DNA from: Chloroflexota bacterium
GTDB lineage: Bacteria > Chloroflexota > Anaerolineae > Promineifilales > Promineifilaceae
NCBI GenBank assembly: GCA_013112725.1
Contig: JABFFZ010000053.1
Coordinates: 1-40,608, forward strand
Reading direction: 5' to 3'
DNA: 40,608 nt
Part shown: piece by piece, positions 8,005 through 17,391 of the stretch
Layout of the letters: each line of letters starts with the position of its first letter
Numbering within the stretch: position 1 is the first letter of the stretch
The notes under the pieces: generated by a model
Told to the model about the DNA's origin: nothing
The model's input: the letters and a program-made list of their open reading frames with translations, nothing else
The model's database searches: none
Program-made: the position numbers and the translations under genes

Positions 8005-8886
8005 TTAAGCGGGATGAAACATTTTGTGCGGTTGCCATTCGTTTGTAGCTGATAAGATAACGATGCCCATAAACTGCCCATCTGAGGTATAGGCGCGGGC
8101 CAGATTTGCCAGTGATTGGTGTGGTTGGTGTCTTACAAATTGCCCTTGCCAGAGCCGGGTGGCTTCTATTTCGCTAAAATTTACAGCAGGAAGATGGCTG
8201 ACGGTCGTGTCCAGGGGCAAGGTGTGGGTGGCCAGGTTTTCAGGTGTTAAGGTGCCCAGGGGCACGGCCGTATCCAGCGTAAAATGGCCAACGGCCGTGC
8301 GCCGTAGCGCGGCCACATGCCCACCGCAACCCAGCGCCTCGCCCAGATCATGCGCCAGCGAGCGGATGTAGGTTCCCGACGAGCAAACAACGCGCAAAGT
8401 CAATAAGGGCAGGTTAAAGGCCAATTGCTCCAATTGATAAATGGTGACGGCGCGGGCTTCTATTTCTACCTCTTTGCCCTGGCGCGCCAGTTTGTAGAGC
8501 GGCTGCCCATCCTTTTTGATGGCCGAATAGAGCGGTGGCGTTTGTTGGATGGGGCCGCGAAATTGGGCCAGCGCCGTTGTCAGGTCATAGGGAGTGATGT
8601 GGCACGGCCGTTCGGCCACCACCTCCCCCTCGGCATCATACGTATCCGTGTTTTGCCCCAGGCGGATGACCACTTCATATGTCTTGGGCTGCCCCATCAT
8701 ATATTCCACCAGCCGGGTGGCCCGCCCCAGGCACAGCAGCAGTACCCCGGTGGCCAGCGGGTCTAGCGTACCGGCATGGCCCACCCGGCGCAGCCCGGCC
8801 ACCCGCCGCACCCGGTTCACCACATCATGTGAGGTGATGCCGGTGGGTTTGTCCATGTTGAGGATGCCTTCGGGGGAGGGAGACAT
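8005..8886 (-). CDS. truB: tRNA pseudouridine(55) synthase
   Basis: 293 residues. N-terminal GILNMDKPTGITSHDVVNRV is typical, and the catalytic aspartate is D42 in GHAGTLDPLATGVL. Further family motifs are PPLYSAIKKDGQPLYKLAR and SSGTYIRSLAHDLG. It isomerises U55 in the T-loop of tRNAs. The C-terminus continues into a PUA-like tail (ARAYTSDGQFMGIVIL). ATG 8886 gives eight residues before the family core, an acceptable start. It lies between nrnA and ribF in the nusA operon, separated from both by low-complexity hairpins. Confidence 0.95.
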   Translation of the reverse strand: MSPSPEGILNMDKPTGITSHDVVNRVRRVAGLRRVGHAGTLDPLATGVLLLCLGRATRLVEYMMGQPKTYEVVIRLGQNTDTYDAEGEVVAERPCHITPYDLTTALAQFRGPIQQTPPLYSAIKKDGQPLYKLARQGKEVEIEARAVTIYQLEQLAFNLPLLTLRVVCSSGTYIRSLAHDLGEALGCGGHVAALRRTAVGHFTLDTAVPLGTLTPENLATHTLPLDTTVSHLPAVNFSEIEATRLWQGQFVRHQPHQSLANLARAYTSDGQFMGIVILSATNEWQPHKMFHPA

Positions 8887-8896
8887 AGGAGATATA

Positions 8897-8940
8897 GGGA
8901 GATGGGGAGATTAAGAGATTGAATCTCTCCATCTCCCCAT
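8897..8940. repeat. GAGATTGG-type low-complexity hairpin, truB-nrnA gap
   Basis: Left arm ATGGGGAGATTAAGAGATT pairs with GAATCTCTCCATCTCCCCAT; centre is AGAGATTGAATCTCT. It fills the gap between the nrnA stop and the truB start. Confidence 0.7.
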
Positions 8941-9977
8941 TACGATTCTTTACTCTGCTGGCGAATGGCGGCTTTGCAGGCGGTGACGACTGTATTTTCG
9001 GCGGCGGCCAGGGGGCCGGGCAGGGTGCAGCCGGCCGCCAGGGAATGGCCGCCGCCACCCAGGTTTTGGGCCACTTTGCCGACGTTGTACGGTGGGCGGC
9101 AGCGCAGCCCCACACGCACGTTGCCATCGCCCATTTCGATGAGGACGGCGCCCATGGCCGCCTCGTCTACATCGGCCAGGATGTTGCTGAGGCCGTTGGA
9201 ACTGGAGCCGTTATGCCCGGCGGCTTTGCGTTCCTGGTGGGTGATGGTCGTCCAGACCAGGCCGTCTTCAAACTGCATATTGTTCAGGCCATAGCGCCAC
9301 AACTGCACGGTAGACCACTCTTTCAGGTTAAGGGCCTGGGTTGTGACCAGCGGCAGATCAGCGCCCGCCGCCACTAATGCCGCCGCAATGTGCAAGGTGT
9401 CGGCGTTGGTACCTATGGTGCGAAAGCCCATCGTATCGGTGACGAGGCCGGTGAGCAGGCACAGCGCCAGGTCAGAGGTCAGGGCCAGTTCCCAGGTGGT
9501 GAAGAGGTGGTAGAGGATTTCGGTGGTGGACACGGCCGTGTCTAGCACTAGATTGATCTGCCCAAAACGGGTATTGGTGGCGTGGTGGTCAATGTTGATA
9601 ACCGGCGGGCGCGGGGCGGGCAGCCCAGCAAATGATTGCCCCATGCGCTGTTCGTCGCCACAGTCCAGGGCGATGATCAGGTCAACCTGGCGGCGAAATG
9701 GTGGGCGTTTGACCTGGGTGGCGTGAGGTAGAAAGTGAAACCGCTCCGGTACGTTATCATCACACAGCAGGGCGACTTTTTTATTCCACTGAGATAAGGC
9801 CACGCCAACGGCCGTGAGCGAGGCCACCGCGTCTCCATCCGGGCCACTATGAACAATGGCTAAAATATGATTGGCTGACTCAATGGCACGGCGGATTTCG
9901 GCGACAATGGGGGCGTCTAATTCTGGGATGTTCAGAGGCAAGGTTGTTTTCCTATGGCGATTCCGGGGCGTCACCAT
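8940..9977 (-). CDS. nrnA: DHH/DHHA1 phosphoesterase, NrnA-like oligoribonuclease
   Basis: 345 residues from ATG 9977, which overlaps rbfA by 26 bp; TTG at 9941 has a better ribosome binding site (AGGAAAA, 8 nt spacing) and may be the true start. The DHH domain shows AIVHSGPDGDAVAS, LIALDCGD and NIDHHATNTRFG (metal-binding DHH); the DHHA1 domain near the end has NLGGGGHSLAAGC. The family degrades short RNAs (2-5 nt) and dephosphorylates 3'-phosphoadenosine 5'-phosphate. Its place between rbfA and truB is conserved in many Gram-positive and Chloroflexota genomes. Confidence 0.9.
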   Translation of the reverse strand: MVTPRNRHRKTTLPLNIPELDAPIVAEIRRAIESANHILAIVHSGPDGDAVASLTAVGVALSQWNKKVALLCDDNVPERFHFLPHATQVKRPPFRRQVDLIIALDCGDEQRMGQSFAGLPAPRPPVINIDHHATNTRFGQINLVLDTAVSTTEILYHLFTTWELALTSDLALCLLTGLVTDTMGFRTIGTNADTLHIAAALVAAGADLPLVTTQALNLKEWSTVQLWRYGLNNMQFEDGLVWTTITHQERKAAGHNGSSSNGLSNILADVDEAAMGAVLIEMGDGNVRVGLRCRPPYNVGKVAQNLGGGGHSLAAGCTLPGPLAAAENTVVTACKAAIRQQSKES

Positions 9978-10326
9978 CGGTGGGCGGAATATCCAGCGTC
10001 CTTAAAATATCTTCCACTTCCTGGAAATGGCGCAGGCGCGGGTCCCAATGGAAATGTAAATGGGGCGCTTTGCGCAGGCTCATGTGGCCGGCCACTTCAT
10101 GCCGCAGAAAACCAGAGGCTTTGGCCAATGCGGCCATCACCTCTTCCTGGCGTGATTCATCACCCAGGGCATTAACATACACATCGGCGTGTTCCAATTC
10201 ACGGTCAATGGTCACTTCGGTAACGGTGACATCTTGCAGGCGCGGGTCGTTTAATTCCCGCCGGAAAATCTCGCTGAGAAGCTGCTGCATCTGTTCGGCG
10301 GTGCGTTGTTGACGAATTTTACTCAT
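9952..10326 (-). CDS. rbfA: 30S ribosome-binding factor A
   Basis: 124 residues, usual size. KH-like fold motifs include EIFRRELNDPRLQDVTVTEV and the C-terminal HLHFHWDPRLRHFQEVEDIL. It binds immature 30S subunits and helps 16S rRNA 5' end maturation. It follows infB on the same strand after a gap of 152 bp that contains a hairpin and a MITE-like insertion, which may partly uncouple it from infB. Confidence 0.95.
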   Translation of the reverse strand: MSKIRQQRTAEQMQQLLSEIFRRELNDPRLQDVTVTEVTIDRELEHADVYVNALGDESRQEEVMAALAKASGFLRHEVAGHMSLRKAPHLHFHWDPRLRHFQEVEDILRTLDIPPTDGDAPESP

Positions 10327-10342
10327 GATCGATCAGTTTGAA

Positions 10343-10375
10343 AGAGCCAAAGGGTTTCAAAAGCCCTTTGGCTCT
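10343..10375. terminator. 12 bp hairpin ahead of rbfA
   Basis: AGAGCCAAAGGG (10343-10354), 9 nt loop, CCCTTTGGCTCT (10364-10375). It lies 17 bp upstream of rbfA on the minus strand, so it may attenuate transcription entering rbfA or act in its leader. The MITE copy 2 target duplication begins inside its right arm. Confidence 0.6.
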
Positions 10376-10379
10376 GTTA

Positions 10380-10473
10380 GTAAGTGTTCAGTCACTCAAG
10401 AGACCTGACAGGTTTTTGGCCTGCAAAGTTTCAAGTTGAACTGGTAAAAAACCTGTCAGGTCTGAACGGTTAC
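10380..10473 (+). mobile_element. MITE-like element, copy 2 (94 bp)
   Basis: Same sequence as the 3968 copy with about two differences (one base substitution and one extra A). It is flanked by the 8 bp direct repeat CTCTGTTA (10372-10379 and 10474-10481). The first five or so bases of the target belong to the hairpin at 10343-10375. It ends 5 bp before the infB stop and so lies inside an essential operon. Confidence 0.88.
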
Positions 10474-10478
10474 CTCTG

Positions 10479-12275
<1,797 letters not shown>

Positions 12276-12317
12276 ACCTCAGTTCCCAATGGTTCTTATG
12301 GTAGAGATTGGCGGTTG

Positions 12318-12361
12318 GAGATTGGAGCGTAGAGATTGGCCAATCTCTACGCTCCAATCTC
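12318..12361. repeat. Perfect 44 bp palindrome, infB-ylxR gap
   Basis: A 22 bp arm (12318-12339, starting GAGATTGGAGCG) is followed with no loop by its exact complement (12340-12361). The arm is itself two GAGATTGG units separated by AGCGTA. More units extend to 12301 and 12366. It belongs to the GAGATTGG hairpin class. Confidence 0.9.
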
Positions 12362-12367
12362 TACGCT

Positions 12368-12655
12368 CTATGCTGGTTTGTGAAGGGCAATCGCTGCCAA
12401 TTCTTCGGCCGTAATGTTTGTTTTTAATGCCTGCGCCAGGATACCCGGTTTGTGGCTGAGGCTGTCCCAACAGGTGGGCTGATCGCAGAGATAAGCGCCA
12501 CGGCCGTTCCGTTTGCCGGTGGGGTCAACCACTACCCCGGCATCTGCTGTATGGACAAGGCGCGTTAAGCGGCGCTTGTCATATTTTTGGCGGCACATCA
12601 CACAAGTGCGTTGTGGTGTGTGCCGGGGGCGATATGGCTGTTTTGGTTTCGCCAT
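12368..12655 (-). CDS. ylxR: YlxR (DUF448) RNA-binding protein
   Basis: 95 residues, matching the family. RTCVMCRQKYDKRRLTRLV near 16-34 and GRGAYLCDQPTCWDSL are the hallmark motifs. The family binds RNA; in Bacillus it has been linked to RNase P modulation. It starts 3 bp after nusA ends, so it is cotranscribed and probably translationally coupled with it. Confidence 0.93.
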   Translation of the reverse strand: MAKPKQPYRPRHTPQRTCVMCRQKYDKRRLTRLVHTADAGVVVDPTGKRNGRGAYLCDQPTCWDSLSHKPGILAQALKTNITAEELAAIALHKPA

Positions 12656-12658
12656 TGG

Positions 12659-14614
12659 TTAAAAGTCTTCAAACTCGTCCCACTCATCGCGGTGGCGGCT
12701 GCCTTTGCGCTTGCGTTTGGTGACCACTGCGCCCGCGTCTTCGTCAAAGATAAGCTCTTTGCCTTTGCGTACCTTTTTGCTTTTCTTTTTATCATCCACC
12801 ACTTCTTCCAGGGGCGGAGCGGTGCGTGCAATCTGGATGACAGGCTGCTTTTTCTTTGGTTCAGGCGCCGGTGCGGTCTTCACCAATGAATGGGACAGGT
12901 CTTCTATGACGGGCGCCGGTTCTTCGGCCGGCGCGGCCACCTCGACAACCGGTTCGGCCTCAGCTTCTACCGCCGCTTCCATTGGTTCTGCCATGCTTTC
13001 TACCATTTCGGCCGCGGCTGCTTCCGTTTTTTCTTCCGCTTCTACGGCCATCACAGCCTCAACTTCGGCTGCTGTTTCAGGCACGGCCGTTGCCACAACC
13101 ACCGGTGCTGCTGCCGCTTTGCTCTTTTCATAGCGGGCCAGGTGTTCTTTGGTTGTTTCCAGAGCGGTGTCACCCAGCCCCTTGAAGCTGAGGAAGACAT
13201 GGTCGCCCATTTCCAAAACTAGCAGCAAATCGCCTACGGTTTCCACCTGATTGTCTAGCAGTAAATTGTGGATGCGGCCAGGCAAATCCAGGGCGTCTAA
13301 AGGCACCTGCCAGGCATTATCGGGCACAGCCCGCCGGGCAGCGGCCCGTTTCTTCCGCCAATCCTCATGTTCCGCGGCGCGTTCGGCAATGATGCGTCCT
13401 TCCACCCCACCCACGATGCGGTCGAGGATGTGGAAGTCTTCGGAGGTGATCGGCCGGCCAGCCTCTTTCTTTGCCAGCACCAGATGCGCTTTTTCGATCA
13501 ATTCGGGATTGGCGCGCAGGTGTTTGTCTACCGCCGGATGGTCCAGGTTTTGCAGCGATTCGGCGGCTGCTTCCGTCAGGCTCTTGATGTCAATGCGCCA
13601 GCCGGTGAGTTTGGCCGCCAGGCGGGCATTTTGCCCCTCGCGGCCAATGGCTAATGACAGTTGATCGTCGGGTACAATGACAACGGCCGTTTTCCCTTCT
13701 TGCGGATCATCATCCAAAAAGACGTGCGAAACCCGCGCCGGGCTGAGCGCCTTGGCAATAAAGATACGCTGGTCGCTGTCCCACTCAATCACATCAATCT
13801 TTTCATCATTCAGTTCGCGCACAATGCTCTGGATGCGCACGCCACGCATACCCACACACGCCCCCACCGGGTCAACCCCCGGCTGTAACGCCTGCACGGC
13901 CACCTTCGAGCGTTGTCCAGCCTCACGGGCGATGCTCTTGATTTCCACCTGACCGTTATAAATTTCCGGTACTTCCAGTTCTAGCAGGCGGCGCAGCAAG
14001 TTGCGGTGATTCCGGCTGACAAAAATCTGGGGGCCGCGATTGGTGCGGCGCACTTCCAGCACATAGACCCGAATTTTGTCATGCGGGCGGTACCGTTCGC
14101 GCGGGACTTGCTGGCTTTTGGGCAAAATCGCCTCGGTGCGCCCCAGGCCGATGGTCAGGTTTTGGCCGCTGATGCTTTGCACCGTGCCATTGACCAGTTC
14201 ACCTTCACGGCCAGAAAAATCTTCATATAGTTGTTCCCGCTCAGCTTCACGCACCCGTTGTAGCAACACCTGTTTGGCCGTTTGCGCGGCAATGCGGCCA
14301 AAACCGGCTGTGGTACTGTCTATCATGACCACATCGCCATATTCGGCATTGATGTGCCCATTGCGCCGGGCCTCTTCCATGGTTACTTCCGTGCGGCGAT
14401 CCAACACGGAGTCCACAATTTCTTTTTCGGCCAGAATGGTGGGATCGCCGGTGCGGGGATCAATTTCCACCACAATGTTTTGCAAATTGCTCACCTGGTT
14501 GTCCCGGCGGTAAGCGGAAACGAGCGCCGTTTTCAGGGCTTCAATCACCTCTTCTTTGGGCAAACCGCGTGATTCACAAATTTCATTGAAGGCTAAAAGG
14601 AATTCGCTTTTCAT
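12659..14614 (-). CDS. nusA: Transcription termination/antitermination factor NusA
   Basis: 651 residues. The N-terminal RNA polymerase-binding domain (1-125) is followed by S1 (about 130-200), KH1/KH2 (about 200-345, with GACVGMRGVRIQSIVRELN and AIGREGQNARLAAKLTGWRI) and a helix-hairpin-helix part (ALDLPGRIHNLLLDNQ; LKGLG-like SFKGLGDT). An Ala/Glu-rich linker of about 100 residues then leads to a basic-acidic tail (KRKRKGSRHRDEWDEFEDF). NusA modulates pausing, termination and rRNA antitermination. The long low-complexity tail is unusual compared with classic NusA, although the E. coli protein also has C-terminal extras. No rimP gene precedes it here. Confidence 0.95.
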   Translation of the reverse strand: MKSEFLLAFNEICESRGLPKEEVIEALKTALVSAYRRDNQVSNLQNIVVEIDPRTGDPTILAEKEIVDSVLDRRTEVTMEEARRNGHINAEYGDVVMIDSTTAGFGRIAAQTAKQVLLQRVREAEREQLYEDFSGREGELVNGTVQSISGQNLTIGLGRTEAILPKSQQVPRERYRPHDKIRVYVLEVRRTNRGPQIFVSRNHRNLLRRLLELEVPEIYNGQVEIKSIAREAGQRSKVAVQALQPGVDPVGACVGMRGVRIQSIVRELNDEKIDVIEWDSDQRIFIAKALSPARVSHVFLDDDPQEGKTAVVIVPDDQLSLAIGREGQNARLAAKLTGWRIDIKSLTEAAAESLQNLDHPAVDKHLRANPELIEKAHLVLAKKEAGRPITSEDFHILDRIVGGVEGRIIAERAAEHEDWRKKRAAARRAVPDNAWQVPLDALDLPGRIHNLLLDNQVETVGDLLLVLEMGDHVFLSFKGLGDTALETTKEHLARYEKSKAAAAPVVVATAVPETAAEVEAVMAVEAEEKTEAAAAEMVESMAEPMEAAVEAEAEPVVEVAAPAEEPAPVIEDLSHSLVKTAPAPEPKKKQPVIQIARTAPPLEEVVDDKKKSKKVRKGKELIFDEDAGAVVTKRKRKGSRHRDEWDEFEDF

Positions 14615-14650
14615 TGGTTCAAAACCTTATCCATCCTTGAAAATAAAAAC

Positions 14651-14675
14651 AAAAAAAGTGGGGGCTGCCCACTTT
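14651..14675 (-). terminator. Attenuator-like terminator in the nusA leader
   Basis: On the minus strand AAAGTGGG-type stem (14675-14668 with 14662-14655; loop 5 nt) is followed by a T-run at 14657-14651. It stands about 37 bp ahead of the nusA ATG and downstream of a good promoter, with no minus-strand gene ending before it. It therefore looks like a leader terminator that controls entry into the operon, possibly by NusA itself. Confidence 0.7.
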
Positions 14676-14701
14676 GCGCATGAATCGCTCAACTAGGCGG
14701 C

Positions 14702-14730
14702 ATTATATCACGGCCGTTGCCGTCCCGCAA
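14702..14730 (-). promoter_or_regulatory. Sigma-70-type promoter for the nusA operon
   Basis: Minus-strand TATAAT (14707-14702) with TTGCGG 17 bp upstream (14730-14725). The -10 is a perfect match and the -35 partial. An ACGGCCGT palindrome occupies the spacer. The expected leader is about 80 nt and includes the terminator at 14651-14675. Confidence 0.65.
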
Positions 14731-14815
14731 AAATTGTGGGTTAAGGCATGGTTAAGATTCTCATTTTGGGTTACAAACGATAGAATTGAGACGGCTTTTT
14801 TAATGGGAGACCTCT

Positions 14816-15372
14816 ATGAAAATTGCGTTGATTTCTGATATGCATGGCCACGCGCTGGCGCTGGAGGCGGTGTTGGCCGATATATAGCGGCGCCAGGTTG
14901 ACCAGATCATTTGCCTGGGAGATGTGGCGACCATTGGGTATCAGCCCCAAAAAACATTGGCCTTGATCAAATCGTTGGGCTGCCTTTGCCTCATGGGCAA
15001 CCATGAGGCGGCTTTGTTGCAGCCCCACCGCGCCGCTGATTTCCAGATTGCGCCGTCCATGCCGCCGGCTCTGGATTGGTGCGCCCGGCAGCTTGCCGAA
15101 GCGGATTTTGCTTTTTTGCGCACGTTCCTGCCATTGGTCGAGGCGCCGTTGGGTGGACAAGATACCATGCTCTGTTTTCACGGTTCGCCCCAGGCTAATA
15201 CGGACATTATATTGTTTCCTGGCAAGCTGGTCATTTGAGCATAGATTGCCGTCGGGTGGTCTTTGATCGGCAAGCCACTAAAGAAGCCATTATTGCCAGC
15301 TGGGTTCCCAACCAGGAATGGTGGTTGGCACAATACAAAGATGAAGAGGTGATGAATGAGTCTGGTACATGA
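14816..15372 (+). pseudogene. Decayed calcineurin-like metallophosphoesterase
   Basis: ATG 14816 starts MKIALISDMHGHALALEAVL, the DxH motif of YfcE-type phosphoesterases. An in-frame TAG at 14885 follows, after which the same frame continues with IICLGDVATIG (GD motif), LMGNHEAAL (GNHE motif) and FHGSPQANTDII. That frame ends at TGA 15236. From about 15228 another frame resumes with HLSIDCRRVVFDR and TKEAIIASWVP, which fits the family C-terminus. The GHTH motif and the NPGSVG region are absent, so about 70-100 codons are deleted at the junction. The gene has a nonsense codon and an internal deletion, and is unlikely to work. Its remnant overlaps the carbonic anhydrase start. Confidence 0.8.
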
Positions 15373-16015
15373 TTTGTTGCAGAACAACCGGCAATGGGCA
15401 ACGGCCTTAAAGCTGGAGGCGCCTGACTTTTTCTTGAAGCTGAGCAAGCAGCAAAAACCCGTGTTCTTTTGGATTGGCTGCTGTGATAGTCGCGTGCCGG
15501 CCAATCAAATTATTGGCCTGATGCCCGGTGAGGTATTTGTGCATCGTAACATTGCCAATATCGTGAACAGTGCAGACATCAACTGCATGTCGGCGCTGCA
15601 ATATGCGGTGGATGTGCTGCAAGTGCGGCATGTGATCTTGTGTGGCCATTATGGCTGCGGCGGAGTGCAGGCGGCGGTGCATGGTGAAGGGCACGGTATC
15701 ATTGATTATTGGATTTGGGACATCAAAGCAATCCTGACGCGGCACGAAGACATGTTGGCCCAGGCCCCGGCCGAACGGCTGGTAGATCTGATGTGCGAGA
15801 TGAATGTGATCGAGCAGACGTATGAACTGTGCCGCACCAAAGTGATTCGGGAGGCGTGGCAGCGCGGGCAGCCGGTGCAGGTGCATGGCTGGATATACGG
15901 CATACATGATGGCCTGCTGCACGAGGTGATCCCAGAGGTGGGCCAGACGGTGGATGTGGAAACGGTGTATCAGGCGGCGCTCACGGCCGTGAGGCAGAAG
16001 TATGTTGGTGGCTAG
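15356..16015 (+). CDS. Beta-class carbonic anhydrase
   Basis: 219 residues. Zinc ligands C43 (in GCCDSRVPAN, with the D44/R46 dyad), H98 and C101 (ILCGHYGCGGV) are all present, and the NSADINCMSALQYAVDVLQV segment is typical. It interconverts CO2 and bicarbonate in the cytoplasm, supplying bicarbonate for carboxylation. GAGGTG precedes the ATG. The start overlaps the end of the decayed phosphoesterase frame. A low-complexity hairpin begins at its stop codon. Confidence 0.95.
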   Translation: MSLVHDLLQNNRQWATALKLEAPDFFLKLSKQQKPVFFWIGCCDSRVPANQIIGLMPGEVFVHRNIANIVNSADINCMSALQYAVDVLQVRHVILCGHYGCGGVQAAVHGEGHGIIDYWIWDIKAILTRHEDMLAQAPAERLVDLMCEMNVIEQTYELCRTKVIREAWQRGQPVQVHGWIYGIHDGLLHEVIPEVGQTVDVETVYQAALTAVRQKYVGG

Positions 16016-16049
16016 TGGCTGGTGGCTGGTAAAAGCCACCAGCCACCAG
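16012..16049. repeat. GGTGGCT low-complexity hairpin
   Basis: CTAGTGGCTGGTGGCT (16012-16027), loop GGTAAA, AGCCACCAGCCACCAG (16034-16049), one mismatch. It spans the carbonic anhydrase stop and the leader of the next gene. Same architecture as the other boundary hairpins but a different repeat unit. Confidence 0.8.
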
Positions 16050-16067
16050 CTCAAGGAGAAATTCCCC

Positions 16068-17126
16068 ATGCGTAAGTTTTTGCTGTTTATTTTGTTGTTG
16101 CTCACGGCCGTTGCCTGTGACGATCTACTTCCTGCTATTGATTCCCCACCTATTGTGGATAGCGGCAGCGGCGATTGGTACCAAATTTACTTTACCAACC
16201 CCACCTGCCCGCCAGAAGACCAGCGACAGGGGGGCCTGGATGAAATCATCGCTGCCGATTTGTTAGAGGCGCAATTGCAAGTGGACATGGCTGCCTTTGA
16301 TTTTGACGCCCCGCCCATGGTGGATGCCCTGATTGCCTTGAAAAACCGGGGCGTGACGGTGCGGGTGGTGACGGATACAGACCATGCCGACCAGAGCAGC
16401 ATTAACCGGTTGCGGCGCAACGGCATCAGCGTGGTGGAGGACAAACGGGGTGCGTTTATGCACAATAAATTTATCGTCATTGACGGCCGTTACACCTGGA
16501 CAGGTTCCACCAACTTCACCACCAACGACATTTACTGCTACAACAATAACCTGGTGCGCATAGATTCCGCCCAACTGGCAGCCAACTACCGCGCGGAGAT
16601 GGATGAGATGGTCAATGACCGGAAATTTGGCCCCACCTCTCCCGCCGCCACCCCCAACGAACAACTAACCATTGGCGGCGTCCGTGTGGAAAACTACTTT
16701 GCCTCCGAAACCAAAGTCGCCCCCATCATCGGCCGTCTGGTGAGCCAGTCCCAAAACGACATCAAATTTATGGCCTTTTCCTTTACCCATGAAGACATCG
16801 GCGAGGCGATGATTGAACGGGCGCAGCAGGGGGTGAACGTGCAGGGCGTTTTTGAAACCACCGGTTCCCAGACGGAATTCAGCTATTACGGTGATATGCT
16901 CAGTGAGCGGCTGCCGAATTTGCAGGTGCGGCAGGATGGCAACCCGCGCCTGATGCACCACAAAGTAATTATCATTGACGGGAAAACGACCATTTTTGGC
17001 TCCTTCAATTTCACCGGCAACGCCAATAACAGCAACGATGAAAACGTCCTCATCGTCCACGACCCTACTTTTGCCAGTTATTTCCTGGCGGAGTTTGAGG
17101 CGGTGTGGAATGAGGCGAAACAGTGA
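16068..17126 (+). CDS. Secreted phospholipase D-like (HKD) lipoprotein
   Basis: 352 residues from ATG 16068, chosen over the longer frame (16002) because AAGGAG lies upstream and a signal peptide follows at once: MRKFLLFILLLLTAVAC with lipobox Cys17. Two HKD half-sites are intact: HNKFIVIDG with GSTNF near 131-150, and HHKVIIIDGKTTIFGSFNF near 297-316. The fold is that of a bi-lobed PLD nuclease/phospholipase; with a signal peptide it would act outside the membrane. The substrate (DNA or phospholipid) is unknown. The nearby giant nuclease makes extracellular nucleic acid turnover possible. Confidence 0.88.
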   Translation: MRKFLLFILLLLTAVACDDLLPAIDSPPIVDSGSGDWYQIYFTNPTCPPEDQRQGGLDEIIAADLLEAQLQVDMAAFDFDAPPMVDALIALKNRGVTVRVVTDTDHADQSSINRLRRNGISVVEDKRGAFMHNKFIVIDGRYTWTGSTNFTTNDIYCYNNNLVRIDSAQLAANYRAEMDEMVNDRKFGPTSPAATPNEQLTIGGVRVENYFASETKVAPIIGRLVSQSQNDIKFMAFSFTHEDIGEAMIERAQQGVNVQGVFETTGSQTEFSYYGDMLSERLPNLQVRQDGNPRLMHHKVIIIDGKTTIFGSFNFTGNANNSNDENVLIVHDPTFASYFLAEFEAVWNEAKQ

Positions 17127-17391
17127 GAGGGGTACGGCCGTACAGCCGCTGCCGGGGGAGTACCCAAGTCCTGTTGTTTGTTGCCTGCCCACAATAAGGG
17201 CGTTAAAATCACCGCTGTTTTATAGGCAAGGAAACTTGCATCTCATCCGTGTGGCCTTTGCTTACCTCTATATATCGTGATCCCATTCAGGCATGGCTAA
17301 ATGATGCCCGCATCGGTGCAACGGCCGCCTGACTAAATGACGAGAATCCCCATCAATTGAATCAGTTTTACAGTTAGTAAGGAGACGTTCC

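Noticed and set aside
12318..12361. The perfect 44 bp palindrome as a regulator operator
   Set aside because: Its tandem GAGATTGG composition and similar hairpins at other boundaries make a repeat class more likely than a protein-binding site.
17127..17391. Possible riboswitch or small RNA ahead of the nuclease gene
   Set aside because: No conserved riboswitch core, terminator or convincing stem was found; only the ribosome binding site is clear.
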